Both the position numbers and the translations under genes were made by a program. DNA of 64,000 bases, from positions 174,349-238,348 of the forward strand of contig CAWFXV010000026.1 of assembly GCA_963819885.1 (NCBI GenBank). The letters run 5' to 3'. The notes below the pieces were generated by a model, which did not search any database, was not told the DNA's origin, and was given only the letters and a program-made list of their open reading frames with translations. Positions 51,845 through 61,151 of this stretch are shown piece after piece; position 1 is the first letter of the stretch; each line of letters starts with the position of its first letter. This stretch comes from JACVRX01 sp963819885 (GTDB lineage: Bacteria; Actinomycetota; Actinomycetes; Jiangellales; Jiangellaceae).

Positions 51845-51924
51845 GGAATGACCACGTTCACCACCCTTGTGGGTACGTCACCAGTCCTACAGGCCTGGTG
51901 ATGCACCTACTCGCCTGGTGATGG
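51845..51924 (+). repeat. 80-bp structured repeat, copy D
   Basis: Fourth copy, plus orientation, between the convergent PDZ-protease and PPA1309 genes and 14 bases from the latter's stop. The 19-base 5' arm and 13-base 3' arm are intact (CGCCTGGTGATGG). The central stem is the most diverged, with two mismatches and one G-T pair. Confidence 0.95.
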
Positions 51925-51938
51925 CCCGCCAGCCGGTC

Positions 51939-52463
51939 TCAATCGGCGAAGGTGGCGGCCAGTGCGTCGGCGAGGTCGGGAGCCAAGTCAGTCTCGCGGA
52001 GCAGGTCACTGTCGTCGTGCCCGCGCACCCGTAGGACCGACGAACGCGCACCGTCGCGCAGCACAGCGACCACGATCCGGACGTCGGCCCGATCAGGATG
52101 ACGGGCAGCCCAGGCGGCGGCCTCAGCAGGAGCGGCGGGCATGCCACTCTCGGCAGCGGGCGGGAGGACGATTCGCTCCAGCGCCACAGCACAGCCGACA
52201 ATGGTCGACGGCCAGGCGATGGTGAACAGCGCGTCCTCCAGGTGCTGGTTGGGCAACTCCTGCTCGATAGGAGTGAGCTGATCCGCCGACGGTTCCTGGC
52301 CGCCGACCCCTAGTCGATCGACGAGCGCCGGCTCGCGCGAGAGCAGATCGGCCGTCGGGGCAAGTGCGAACAACCGCGGCGCCTGGTCCCATCCGTCGCC
52401 GGCAACGTGCCGCTCGATCTCGGCGACAGCGCGGGCGAGCGGCGAGGTCGGAGCGTCGGGCAT
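51939..52463 (-). CDS. PPA1309-family protein
   Basis: 174 residues of a conserved actinobacterial family, function unknown. Typical parts are RHVAGDGWDQAPRLFALAPTADLL, QEPSADQLTPIEQELP, FTIAWPSTIVGCAVALERIVLPP and a VLRDGARSSVLRVRGHDD stretch. No membrane segment or catalytic motif. Divergent from the UPF0182 gene by 60 bp, its usual neighbour. Confidence 0.9.
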   Translation of the reverse strand: MPDAPTSPLARAVAEIERHVAGDGWDQAPRLFALAPTADLLSREPALVDRLGVGGQEPSADQLTPIEQELPNQHLEDALFTIAWPSTIVGCAVALERIVLPPAAESGMPAAPAEAAAWAARHPDRADVRIVVAVLRDGARSSVLRVRGHDDSDLLRETDLAPDLADALAATFAD

Positions 52464-52523
52464 GTCCGAATCGTTGCACGGGCGCTACCTGACCTGTGGT
52501 GACGGTGAGATAGCTTCGCAAGG

Positions 52524-55470
52524 GTGAGCCAGGACCTCCCACGACCCGCCCAGCCGTTCCGGAACCGCAGCGGAACGCGCAAGCGCTCGCGAGCATTGGT
52601 TCCGACGCTGATCGTCCTGGCGGTCCTCGCCGTGATCTATGGCATCGCGACCGCACTGTGGACCGAGCGGTTGTGGTTCAGCTCGGTCGAATTCGTCAGC
52701 GTTTTCACCACCAAACTCGTCACCGAGGCCTTGTTGTTCGTTGTCTTCGCCGTGTTGATGGCGGCCGCTATCTCCGTCAACGCGATCGTGGCTCACCGGC
52801 TTCGTCCGCGCTACCGGCCGATGAGCGCGGAGCAGCAGAGCCTGGACCGCTACCGCGATGCGATCGACCCGATCCGGCGCTGGGTCGTCATCGTGGCCTC
52901 GATCCTGCTCGGGCTCATGGCAGGTGGAAGTGCGGCCGGCCAGTGGGAGACGTTCCTGCTCTGGCGGAACGGACGCGAGTTCGGCACAACCGACGAGGAG
53001 TTCCACCTGGACATCGGGTGGTTCGCGTTCGACTACCCGTGGTGGCGGTACGTCCTGAGCTTCGGCTTCGCTGCTGTGATCCTCGGACTGATCACCGCAG
53101 CCGTTACGCACTACGTCTACGGCGGCATCCGGCTGCAGAGCGCCGGTGAGCGGGTGTCGCGCGCGGCCCAGGCGCACCTGTCGGTGCTCATCGGGCTGTT
53201 CGTGCTGCTCAAGGCCGTCGCTTACTGGTTGGACCGGTACGCGCTCGTGCTCGAGGACGGCGCCCTCCTTACTGGTGGGTCGTACACGGACATCAACGCC
53301 ATGCTGCCGGCCAAGACCATCCTCGTCTTCGTCGCGCTCATCTGTGCGCTGTTGTTCTTCGTCAACGTCTGGCGCCGTTCGTGGACGCTCCCGGCGATCG
53401 GGCTCGGCCTGCTGGTCCTTTGTGCCGTGCTGCTCGGGGGAGTCTGGCCGCTGATCGTCCAGCAGTTCCAGGTCAAGCCCAGTGAGGCCGACCGGGAAGA
53501 GCCGTACATCGCGCGGAACATCGAGGCGACGCGCGAGGCTTATGACGTCGAACGGTGTGCAGGTCAACCAGTACGCCGCCACCACCGAGGTCAGCGCCGG
53601 GCAGCTAGCAGAGGACTCCGCGACGATTCCCGGCATCCGGCTGCTCGATCCGAACGTCGTACCGCCGGCCTTCCAGCAGCTCCAGCAGGTGCGTGGCTTC
53701 TACACGTTCCCGAACCCGCTCGACATCGACCGGTACGAGATCGACGACCAGAACCGGGATGTCGTCGTCGCCGTACGAGAGATCGAGATCGCCGGAATTC
53801 CGGACGCCCAACAGAACTGGATCAATGAACACACTGTCTATACCCACGGTTTTGGATTCGTGGCGGCGTACGGAAACACCCGCAACTCTGACGGCTCCCC
53901 GGTCTGGGCCGAGGAGGACATCCCGCCCGTCGGCGAATTGGGCGACTATCGACCGCGGGTCTATTTCGGTGAGTTCTCGCCCGAGTACTCGATCGTCGGA
54001 GCGCCGGAAGGACGGAATCCGGTCGAGTTCGACATTCCCGAAGACCCCGACGCCGGCGGTGAGCAGCGGACCTACACGTACACCGGCGACGGCGGAGTGC
54101 CGATCGGATCGTTCATCAACAAGCTCCTCTACGCGACGAAGTTCCAGGAGGGCAACATCCTGCTCTCGGACCGAGTGAACTCCTCCTCCCGGATTCTTTA
54201 TGATCGCCACCCGCGCCATCGCGTCGAGAAGGTGGCGCCGTGGCTCACCGTCGACAGCAATCCGTATCCCGCAGTAGTCGACGGCAACTTGGTCTGGATT
54301 CTTGACGGCTACACCACCATCGATTCTTATCCCTACTCCCAACGCGTGTCGTTGGGCGAGGCGACGCGCGACTCTCGAACCGCGCTGCAGGCGGTTGCCG
54401 CCCAGCCACAGGACCACCTGAACTACGTTCGCAACTCCGTCAAGGCTGTCGTCGACGCCTACGACGGCTCGGTCACGTTGTACGCCTGGGACGAGAACGA
54501 CCCGGTCCTCGCAGCGTGGCAAGAGGCGTTCCCGGACACTGTGGAGCCAAGGTCGGAAATATCTGACGACCTGATGGCGCACCTGCGCTACCCCGAGGAC
54601 TTGTTCAAGCTCCAGCGCGGGCTGCTGGCGGAATATCACATCACGAAGCCGACGACCTTCTACGGCGGCCAGCAGGCATGGAACGTTCCCAACGACCCGA
54701 CCGTCAGCCAGGCCGTGTTCCAGCCGCCGTACTACCAGACGATCAAGCTCCCCGAGACGGACACGGCGAACTTCTCCCTGACCACGACCTACGTCCCCAA
54801 GGGTCGGCAGAACCTGGCGGCGTTCATGGCCGTCAACGCAGACGCACGCAGCGACGACTATGGCCAGCTGACCATTCTGCAATTGCAGTCGGAGACCCAG
54901 ATCGACGGTCCCGCGCAGGTCGCCAACAATTTCGAGGCCAACCCCTCGGTGGCACAGGAGCTTTCGCTGCTCCGGCAGGGCGACGCGGACACGGTGACCG
55001 GCAACCTGCTAACGCTGCCGGTCGGTGGTGGCCTGCTGTATGTCCAGCCGGTGTACGTGCAGCGCGCCAGCGGTGAGGCGGCGTTCCCGCTGCTTCAGAA
55101 GGTGCTTGTGTCGTTCGGCTCCCAGATCGGATACGCCGACACGCTGCAGGAGGCGCTGGACCAGATCTTCCAGGGCGAGTCGGGGGCCGAGACAGGCGAG
55201 GAGCCGGGGACGGGGACGCCGACCGCGCCGCCCACGGGCGCTCCGACACCGGCGCCGACGGCGCCACCGGCCGGCGAGCCTGCCGTTGACCTGCAGGCCG
55301 CGATCGAGGACGCGCAGCAGGCATACGACGATGCCCAGGCAGCCCAACGCGAGGGCGACTGGGCCGCGTACGGCGCCGCTTTGGACCGGCTGGAGGCGGC
55401 GTTGGCCCGGGCTGCGACATTGTCCGGGGAATCGCCCGCCGCTGAGCCGACGCCGACGTCGACGCCGTAG
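52524..55470 (+). CDS. UPF0182 membrane protein, one frameshift
   Basis: Large actinobacterial/cyanobacterial membrane protein, 981 residues when corrected. Seven hydrophobic segments lie within residues 25-325. The long outer domain has family parts PYIARNIEATREAY, PGIRLLDPNVVPPAFQQLQQVRGFYTFP and WLTVDSNPYPAVVDGNLVWILDGYTT. A Pro/Thr-rich linker and an Ala-rich coiled tail (AIEDAQQAYDDAQAAQREGD) end it. Dropping one A at 53551-53552 joins REAYDV to DGVQVNQYAATTEV and restores the frame. Both halves are otherwise perfect, so I expect a sequencing error. Function unknown. Confidence 0.92.
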
Positions 55471-55535
55471 GTCTGCTTGTCGAAGCGGCGTGATTTGGCG
55501 GGGCGATCAGCGGTCCCGTAGACTTGCAAACGCGA

Positions 55536-55612
55536 CGCGGGGTGGAGCAGTTCGGTAGCTCGCTGGGCTCATAACCCAGAGGTCGCAGGTTCAAATCCTG
55601 CCCCCGCTACCA
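55536..55612 (+). tRNA. tRNA-fMet (CAT), initiator
   Basis: 77-base cloverleaf with encoded CCA. Anticodon CAT sits in CTCATAA, flanked by three G-C pairs (GGG/CCC), and base 1 (C) faces T at position 72. Both are hallmarks of initiator tRNA. T-arm reads CAGGTTCAAATCCTG. Confidence 0.97.
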
Positions 55613-55627
55613 CGTTTCCGCAGGTCA

Positions 55628-55657
55628 GAGCCGGTTTTCCCGAGAGGGGACCGGCTC
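55628..55657 (+). terminator. Hairpin after tRNA-fMet
   Basis: GAGCCGGT and ACCGGCTC form a perfect 8-bp stem with a 14-base loop, 16 bases after the tRNA. No U-tract follows; it is a likely 3' end or processing signal for the tRNA transcript. Confidence 0.45.
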
Positions 55658-55790
55658 GGTGCCTTGAGCGTGCCACCGACACGGCTGAGGCTGCCGCTTC
55701 GCCACGGGCCGAACACACGTGCGACGTGTGCGCTAAAGTGGCTCCCGAGCGTCAGTCATCGGCTGGCGCGTCAGCGGCCAAAGAACAGGA

Positions 55791-55973
55791 TTGAGCCCCG
55801 AGAGGGTGTCCCTGTTCGTGCCGACTCCCACCCGCCGCCGTGCTGAGCCACGGAGGCAGCTTCTGCCGATCTCCGAGTTTGCCCAGCACGCGGGTATCTC
55901 GACCTCCACCGTGCGTCGGCTGGCGAAGCTCGGCCTAGCCGCCGCGACAGCGGATGGCGTCAGCTTCGGTTAG
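55791..55973 (+). CDS. Short helix-turn-helix ORF (MerR/excisionase-like remnant)
   Basis: 60-codon frame with a TTG start (or GTG 55806). Residues 25-50 read LLPISEFAQHAGISTSTVRRLAKLGL, the recognition helices of MerR- or AlpA/Xis-type proteins. It stops right after that, exactly where the convergent SnoaL-like gene ends, so the dimerisation part is missing. Its position behind a tRNA gene suggests a remnant of an integrated element. A functional small DNA-binding protein is possible. Confidence 0.4.
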   Translation: MSPERVSLFVPTPTRRRAEPRRQLLPISEFAQHAGISTSTVRRLAKLGLAAATADGVSFG

Positions 55974-56362
55974 GACCAGAACGCCGACGTCGCCGCAGGA
56001 TTCTCGTCGAAGAACCACCCCTCGGTCACCTTGCCCCCTGAGCAGTGGAAGATCCAAACGGACCGCATCTCTAGCGAGCCCTTGTCCCGTCGATTCATCG
56101 TCACGTTGGTCAATGCGACGGCGTGCTCGTCGTTGGCCAGGACATCGTGGAGGTCGAACGACAGTGAGCTGCCCTCCTCCGCTACGCCTGTCCACAACGC
56201 TATGAGCGCATCACGTCCTCGGATGTCTCCCGCCCACTGGTCTTCGCCTGGGATATGCCAGACCACGTCCTCCCCAAGGACGTCCTGCAAGACCTTGGCA
56301 TCGATGGTCAGCCGCGCCGCGATCAAGCGCCTGATCAACTCGACGTTCGGCTGCTCTGTCAT
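55970..56362 (-). CDS. SnoaL-like (NTF2-fold) protein
   Basis: 130-residue ketosteroid-isomerase-like protein. The NTF2 fold is shown by an N-terminal helix (VELIRRLIAARLTIDAKVL), DVVWHIPGEDQWAGDIRGRDALIALW, HDVLANDEHAVALTNVTMNR and the final VWIFHCSGGKVTEGWFFDENP. Start ATG 56362 or the GTG just before it. Enzymatic role cannot be told. Its base composition is somewhat lower in G+C than the core genes, consistent with acquisition next to the tRNA. Confidence 0.8.
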   Translation of the reverse strand: MTEQPNVELIRRLIAARLTIDAKVLQDVLGEDVVWHIPGEDQWAGDIRGRDALIALWTGVAEEGSSLSFDLHDVLANDEHAVALTNVTMNRRDKGSLEMRSVWIFHCSGGKVTEGWFFDENPAATSAFWS

Positions 56363-56384
56363 CACACAGTCCTGATGTTTGTCC

Positions 56385-56468
56385 TCACCGCAGCCATGCT
56401 AGGACGAGGGCCCCAACGAGCACGAGGAACACGACGGTGACGATCAGCCGTCGACTGCGTGGATCCAC
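56385..56468 (-). CDS. Possible 27-residue single-span membrane protein
   Basis: GTG-started frame VDPRSRRLIVTVVFLVLVG and onward: a basic start followed by one hydrophobic helix and an Arg end. The pattern (charged head, single span) matches short membrane proteins found in actinobacteria. It ends 22 bases before the SnoaL-like start on the same strand. The ribosome site (AAGGGA) is 12 bases away, so translation is uncertain. Confidence 0.3.
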   Translation of the reverse strand: MDPRSRRLIVTVVFLVLVGALVLAWLR

Positions 56469-57113
56469 GGGTATTGATCATCCCTTGGTCGTGGTTGCGG
56501 GGGTCCCACCCCGCCTCCGCCCGTGATCGAAGTGAACGTCCGGATGCGATAGGGCGCCGCCCCAATCCTTACTCGCAGGCGTGGTCGCGGCGCGGCCTGC
56601 GGACAGACCAGCTACGCGTACACGGACCGGAACGACCGGGAGAGCGATAGGCACGGGTGGGCTCGCTGACTGGGCTAGATGATCTTGGTAAATGACAAAT
56701 TTCTGCCCCAGCGAGTGCCCGTGACCGGCCTGCCGAACCCGTCAAGAGCGCCCCTACCGTGGCACACTAACGGCACGCGCAGACCACCGACGCACCGACT
56801 AGCCCGCTGACCTGCACAAACGTCCCGAGTGCCGCCGGGAGGGATTGCCTGTGTGCCAGGGTTGCCCGCGCACGCTTGCCCAGCCAGCCGCTGAGCCAGC
56901 GGCTGCGACCGCTGACATGCCCCAGCCAGCGCACCGCATGCACCGAGAATCCTGACCAAAAGAACCCGAGCACGACGATACGTTCGGGTCGACAGCGCCG
57001 TCATAGCGACGGTGTGTGCTATCTGCGTTTGCGGACCCCTGCCGCGGCGCAGGAGTCGTGACAGATCAGTGTGGAGAGTGCGTTGCAGTCGCTGGACGGA
57101 CCGGAGGCCATTG
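56469..57113. other. Gene-poor 645-bp stretch
   Basis: No reading frame here has coding character or a recognisable domain. Visible structure is a tight hairpin, GCCGCTG and CAGCGGC with a 3-base loop (56887-56903), and an AT-rich spot around 56680-56710. It looks like decayed sequence between the tRNA-side genes and the oxidoreductase. Confidence 0.6.
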
Positions 57114-58472
57114 GTGACGGAGCAGGCGGACATCGTCGTTCTCGGCATGGGGGTCGGCGGAGAAGAGGTGGGCGGGCGGCTGGCCCAGGCTGGCCTTTCC
57201 GTGGTGGGCATCGAAGAGAACCTGGTGGGCGGCGAATGCCCGTACTGGGGCTGCATACCGAGCAAGATGATGATCCGAGCGGCGAACCTGCTAGCCGAAA
57301 CTCGTCGGGTTGACGGGATGGCCGGCCACGCCCAGGCAGAGCCGGACTGGACCCCGGTGGCCGACCGGATCAGGGACGAGGCAACCGACGACTGGAACGA
57401 CCAGGTGGCGGTCGACCGGTTCACCGGAAAGGGAGGTCGCTTCGTCCGCGGCAAGGGACGGCTTGCCGGCACCGGCCGGGTGGAGGTCGACGGCGAGATC
57501 TACGAGAGCCGCCTCGGCATCGTCCTGGCAACCGGAACGGCGCCGGTCGTGCCACCGATCGACGGGCTGGCCGGCACGCCGTACTGGACCAACCGTGAGG
57601 CGATCGAGGCGACAACGTTGCCGAGTTCTCTCGTCGTGCTGGGTGGTGGCGCGATCGGTCTCGAGTTGGCCCAGGCATACGCACGGTTCGGTACGCAGGT
57701 CACAGTGGTGGAGGCGCTGGACCGGCTGATCGCAACCGAGGAGCCGGAGGCGTCCACGCTGGCCCAGGCAGCGCTGGAAGCCGACGGCCTCACCATCCAC
57801 ACCGGGGCCAGGGCGACCGGCGTGCACCACGACGGCCACCGGTTCGCCGTCACCCTCGAGAACAACCAGGTCCTATCCGGCGAGCGAGTGCTGGTAGCGG
57901 TCGGGCGTCGCGCCGAAATCGGCCCACTGGGTGTCGAGACCGTCGGTCTGGATCCCGACGCCCGGGCGATCGAAGTCGACGGACGAATGCGGGCGGGCGA
58001 GCGGTTGTGGGCCATCGGTGACGTCACCGTGCATGGCGGGTTCACCCACGTCGCGATGTACCAGGCCGGCGTTGCCGTACGCGACATCCTCGGAACCGGG
58101 GGGCCACCGGCCGACTACCGAGCCCTTCCCCGGGTGACGTTCACGGACCCGGAAATTGGTGCGGTAGGGCTCACCCAGGCGCAGGCGCGTGACGCAGGCC
58201 TGCGCGTCGAGACTGGCATCGCGAAGGTACCGACCTCGGCCCGAGGCTGGATCCACAAGGCCGGCAACGAGGGGTTGGTCAAGCTGGTTGCCGACGCGGA
58301 CCGAGGCGTACTGGTCGGCGCCACTTCGGCGGGCCCGACGGGCGGCGAGGTCCTCTCAGCGCTGGCGGTTGCCGTGCACGCAGAAGTGCCCGTCGAGGTG
58401 CTCCGGCACATGATCTACGCGTATCCGACGTTCCACCGGGCGATCGAAGACGCCTTGCGTGACCTGCCGTAG
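57114..58472 (+). CDS. FAD/NAD(P) disulfide oxidoreductase (lipoamide dehydrogenase-like)
   Basis: 452-residue class I pyridine nucleotide-disulfide oxidoreductase. FAD site VVLGMGVGGEEVGG at the N-terminus; redox disulfide in GGECPYWGCIPSK; NAD(P) site VVLGGGAIGLELAQ; second FAD motif ERLWAIGDVTV; C-terminal dimerisation part YAYPTFHRAIEDAL, where the usual His-Pro-Thr is Tyr-Pro-Thr with a following His. GGAGG lies seven bases before GTG 57114. Not beside any dehydrogenase complex, so lipoamide is not assured; mercuric- or mycothione-reductase-like roles are possible. Confidence 0.88.
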   Translation: MTEQADIVVLGMGVGGEEVGGRLAQAGLSVVGIEENLVGGECPYWGCIPSKMMIRAANLLAETRRVDGMAGHAQAEPDWTPVADRIRDEATDDWNDQVAVDRFTGKGGRFVRGKGRLAGTGRVEVDGEIYESRLGIVLATGTAPVVPPIDGLAGTPYWTNREAIEATTLPSSLVVLGGGAIGLELAQAYARFGTQVTVVEALDRLIATEEPEASTLAQAALEADGLTIHTGARATGVHHDGHRFAVTLENNQVLSGERVLVAVGRRAEIGPLGVETVGLDPDARAIEVDGRMRAGERLWAIGDVTVHGGFTHVAMYQAGVAVRDILGTGGPPADYRALPRVTFTDPEIGAVGLTQAQARDAGLRVETGIAKVPTSARGWIHKAGNEGLVKLVADADRGVLVGATSAGPTGGEVLSALAVAVHAEVPVEVLRHMIYAYPTFHRAIEDALRDLP

Positions 58473-58521
58473 GTGACCTCAGCGATCCGGCCCGCGCCGG
58501 CTGAGGCCTGTCATCAGATGG

Positions 58522-59058
58522 TCAGCGGACCAGCCTGAGGGTCAAGGGGTATCGGAACCGCTGCCCGGTCAGCGCCACGAGTGACCCGAACAGCCCGACC
58601 AGCCACGCAACGATGTAGACGATCCCGCCGATCCCGAAGGTCACGATTGTCACCAGCAGCAGGGTCAGCTGGAAGTTGAGGGCCTCGACGGCGTGCTGCC
58701 GGACGTACGGCGACCTGCGGCCAGAGGTGAGCATCAGCGCGAGCGGCCCCACCACGATCGGTATCATCACGGTTCCGTGGGCCACCGCGCCCAGCAGGCG
58801 GTCCTCGCCGTTGACGCGCTGCACTGGCTGGCGCCCCGGGACGGCCGTCGGCCCGACTCGGCGCGGGCGCGGATGCAGGTCGGCGGTGATCGCGGCGAGG
58901 TCGCCGCGGGTCCGCGCGAGCATCGTTAGTTGCAGCCGGGACTCGAGCTCGTGGTACTCCAGACGCCCTTCGGCGTAGGCGTCCTTGAGCCGGTCGATGA
59001 CCGGCTCCCGCTCATTGTCCGACACTCGCAGACTCGCGCTGGGGTAGGGCGCACTCAT
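58522..59058 (-). CDS. DUF1707-DUF4870 membrane protein
   Basis: 178 residues. The N-terminal 60 residues (LRVSDNEREPVIDRLKDAYAEGRL, EYHELESRLQLTMLARTRGDL) are the DUF1707/SHOCT-like domain of actinobacterial membrane regulators. The rest has three hydrophobic helices of the Tic20/DUF4870 type, with YVRQHAVEALNFQLT between them. Role unknown. Convergent with the oxidoreductase gene. Confidence 0.88.
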   Translation of the reverse strand: MSAPYPSASLRVSDNEREPVIDRLKDAYAEGRLEYHELESRLQLTMLARTRGDLAAITADLHPRPRRVGPTAVPGRQPVQRVNGEDRLLGAVAHGTVMIPIVVGPLALMLTSGRRSPYVRQHAVEALNFQLTLLLVTIVTFGIGGIVYIVAWLVGLFGSLVALTGQRFRYPLTLRLVR

Positions 59059-59261
59059 GTCCCCATCCTTGGCTCACCGGGCCGCTTCCGGCATCCGGGA
59101 CCACCCTGAACCTCCCCTGACGGGCACCCTGGGGTGTCGCTCGCCCGCTTACGGGACGTCACACGAAAGCGACGTGGAACTGCATCCGGGCTCGGAGTAA
59201 CGTCCGCCGCGGGGAGGTCCGTCGCGCCCAGGGCCCAATCCGAGAGGGTAGGTCGTCGCTC

Positions 59262-61082
59262 ATGACACAGCTCCGCTCGAAGTTGCTCGTCGCCCTAGCC
59301 ATGATCGTGACTGCAGCATCGGCGACCCTCGCAGGTGTCGTGGGCGCCGCCGCCGCACCGCAGGCACCGCCGGCGGCCGTCCAACCCGACTTCGGCCCCA
59401 ACGTACGGATCTTCGACCCGAACATGCCCACGAGCGAGATCCAGGCAACCGTCAACGCGATCCGCGACGAGCAGGTCGACGCCGAGATGGGCACGCAGCG
59501 GTACGCGTTGCTGTTCAAGCCCGGCACGTACGGCACGCCCACGGAACCGCTGATCATCCAGGTTGGCTACTACACGGAGGTCGCCGGTCTGGGAGCCTCG
59601 CCGGCCGACGTCGTCATCAACGGTCACGTCGACGTCTACAACCGGTGCCTCGCTCCGGATAACTGCATCGCGCTGGTCAACTTCTGGCGGTCTGTGTCCA
59701 ACCTGACGATCAACATCATGGGTGAGACCGGGTGTCGAGCATCGGCGAACTTCTGGGCCGCCTCGCAGGCGGCGCCGATGCGCCGCGTCGACGTCACCGG
59801 CGGCAACCTGACCCTCTTCGACTACTGCACTGCGGGACCGCAGTTCGCCAGCGGTGGCTTCATCGCGGACTCCAGGACAGGCTTCGTCATCAACGGGTCT
59901 CAGCAGCAGTACATCGTGCGGAACAGCAGCATCGGCGGCTGGTCCAACGCCGTGTGGAACCAGGTATTCGCCGGTGTCCAGGGCGCCCCGGCGCAGACCT
60001 TCCCCAGCCCGCCGTACACCACCCTGGCGACGACGCCGGTCAGCCGCGAGAAGCCGTACCTGTATGTCGACGCCGAGGGTACGTACAACGTGTTCGTCCC
60101 CGAAGCCCGCACCGAAACGTCGGGCACCACGTGGGAGACCGGTCCGACGGCCGGAGAGTCGATCCCCCTTTCGGACTTCTTCCTGGCGAGGCCCTCGGAC
60201 TCCGTCAAGACGATCAACATGGAGCTCGCACGGGGGAAGCACCTGCTCTTGACGCCCGGCGTCTACGACGTCGACCGCTCCATCAGCGTCAAGCGATCCG
60301 ACACTGTGGTGCTGGGCCTTGGCGTACCCACGCTCACGGCGGTCGACGGCGCCGTGCCGATGCGGGTCGCAGACGTCACGGGTGTCGACGTCGCCGGCCT
60401 CATGATCGACGCGGGCACGGTCAACTCGCCGCTGCTGATGCAGGTCGGCACCCCGCACGCGAAGAAGAGCGACCCATCCGACCCGACCACGCTGCACGAC
60501 GTGTTCTTCCGCATCGGCGGGCCGCACGTCGGCAGAGCCACCGTCAGCCTCGAGGTCAACAGCGACAACGTCCTGCTCGACCATATCTGGGCATGGCGTG
60601 CCGACCACGGTGTCGACGGTTCGTTCGGCTGGGAGGTCAACACCGCCGACACCGGCGTCATCGTCAACGGTGACAACGTGACCGCCACCGGCCTGTTCGT
60701 CGAGCACTACCAGAGGTACAACACCATCTGGAACGGCGAGAATGGAACGACGATCCTCTTCCAGAACGAACTGCCGTACGACCCGCCCAACCAGGCCGCC
60801 TACCAGCACGACGGCGTCCTCGGCTGGGCCGCCTACAAAGTGGCCGACTCGGTCAGGCGCCACGAGCTGTGGGGCGGGGGCAGTTACGTGTTCTTCAACG
60901 TCAACCCGACGATCCACGCCACTCGCGGGTTCGAGGTGCCGGAGACTCCGGGCATCGAGATGCACCACCTGCTGACCGTCAACCTGAGCGCCGGCACGAT
61001 CGACCATGTTGTCAACGACACGGGGGCTCCGGTCACCACGGACGCGATCGGGGTCCCGAGCTTCGTGGTCAGCTTTCCGTAA
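59262..61082 (+). CDS. Secreted right-handed beta-helix protein (adenylyl cyclase-annotated family)
   Basis: 606-residue exported protein. Signal peptide at residues 1-32 (LLVALAMIVTAASATLAGVVGAAAA region). The mature part resembles a large actinobacterial family of wall or extracellular proteins often labelled adenylyl cyclase or coagulation-factor-like, without shown basis. Two parallel beta-helix stretches are likely, around VINGHVDVYNRC to TGFVINGS and again LEVNSDNVLLDHIWAWRADHG, as in pectate lyases and GH55 glucanases. The segment YALLFKPGTYG starts the first coil. Carbohydrate binding or cleavage is my guess. Stands alone, with its own promoter region at 59059-59261. Confidence 0.8.
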   Translation: MTQLRSKLLVALAMIVTAASATLAGVVGAAAAPQAPPAAVQPDFGPNVRIFDPNMPTSEIQATVNAIRDEQVDAEMGTQRYALLFKPGTYGTPTEPLIIQVGYYTEVAGLGASPADVVINGHVDVYNRCLAPDNCIALVNFWRSVSNLTINIMGETGCRASANFWAASQAAPMRRVDVTGGNLTLFDYCTAGPQFASGGFIADSRTGFVINGSQQQYIVRNSSIGGWSNAVWNQVFAGVQGAPAQTFPSPPYTTLATTPVSREKPYLYVDAEGTYNVFVPEARTETSGTTWETGPTAGESIPLSDFFLARPSDSVKTINMELARGKHLLLTPGVYDVDRSISVKRSDTVVLGLGVPTLTAVDGAVPMRVADVTGVDVAGLMIDAGTVNSPLLMQVGTPHAKKSDPSDPTTLHDVFFRIGGPHVGRATVSLEVNSDNVLLDHIWAWRADHGVDGSFGWEVNTADTGVIVNGDNVTATGLFVEHYQRYNTIWNGENGTTILFQNELPYDPPNQAAYQHDGVLGWAAYKVADSVRRHELWGGGSYVFFNVNPTIHATRGFEVPETPGIEMHHLLTVNLSAGTIDHVVNDTGAPVTTDAIGVPSFVVSFP

Positions 61083-61151
61083 CGACACCTCGGCTGGAAG
61101 TCGGCGGCGAGTCGTCCGCCCACAAGCGGGTTCCGGATCGCTGAGCAGGTA

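Noticed and set aside
56767..56973. Minus-strand frame in the gap before the oxidoreductase
   Set aside because: No ribosome site, no domain, unusual composition; more likely decayed sequence.
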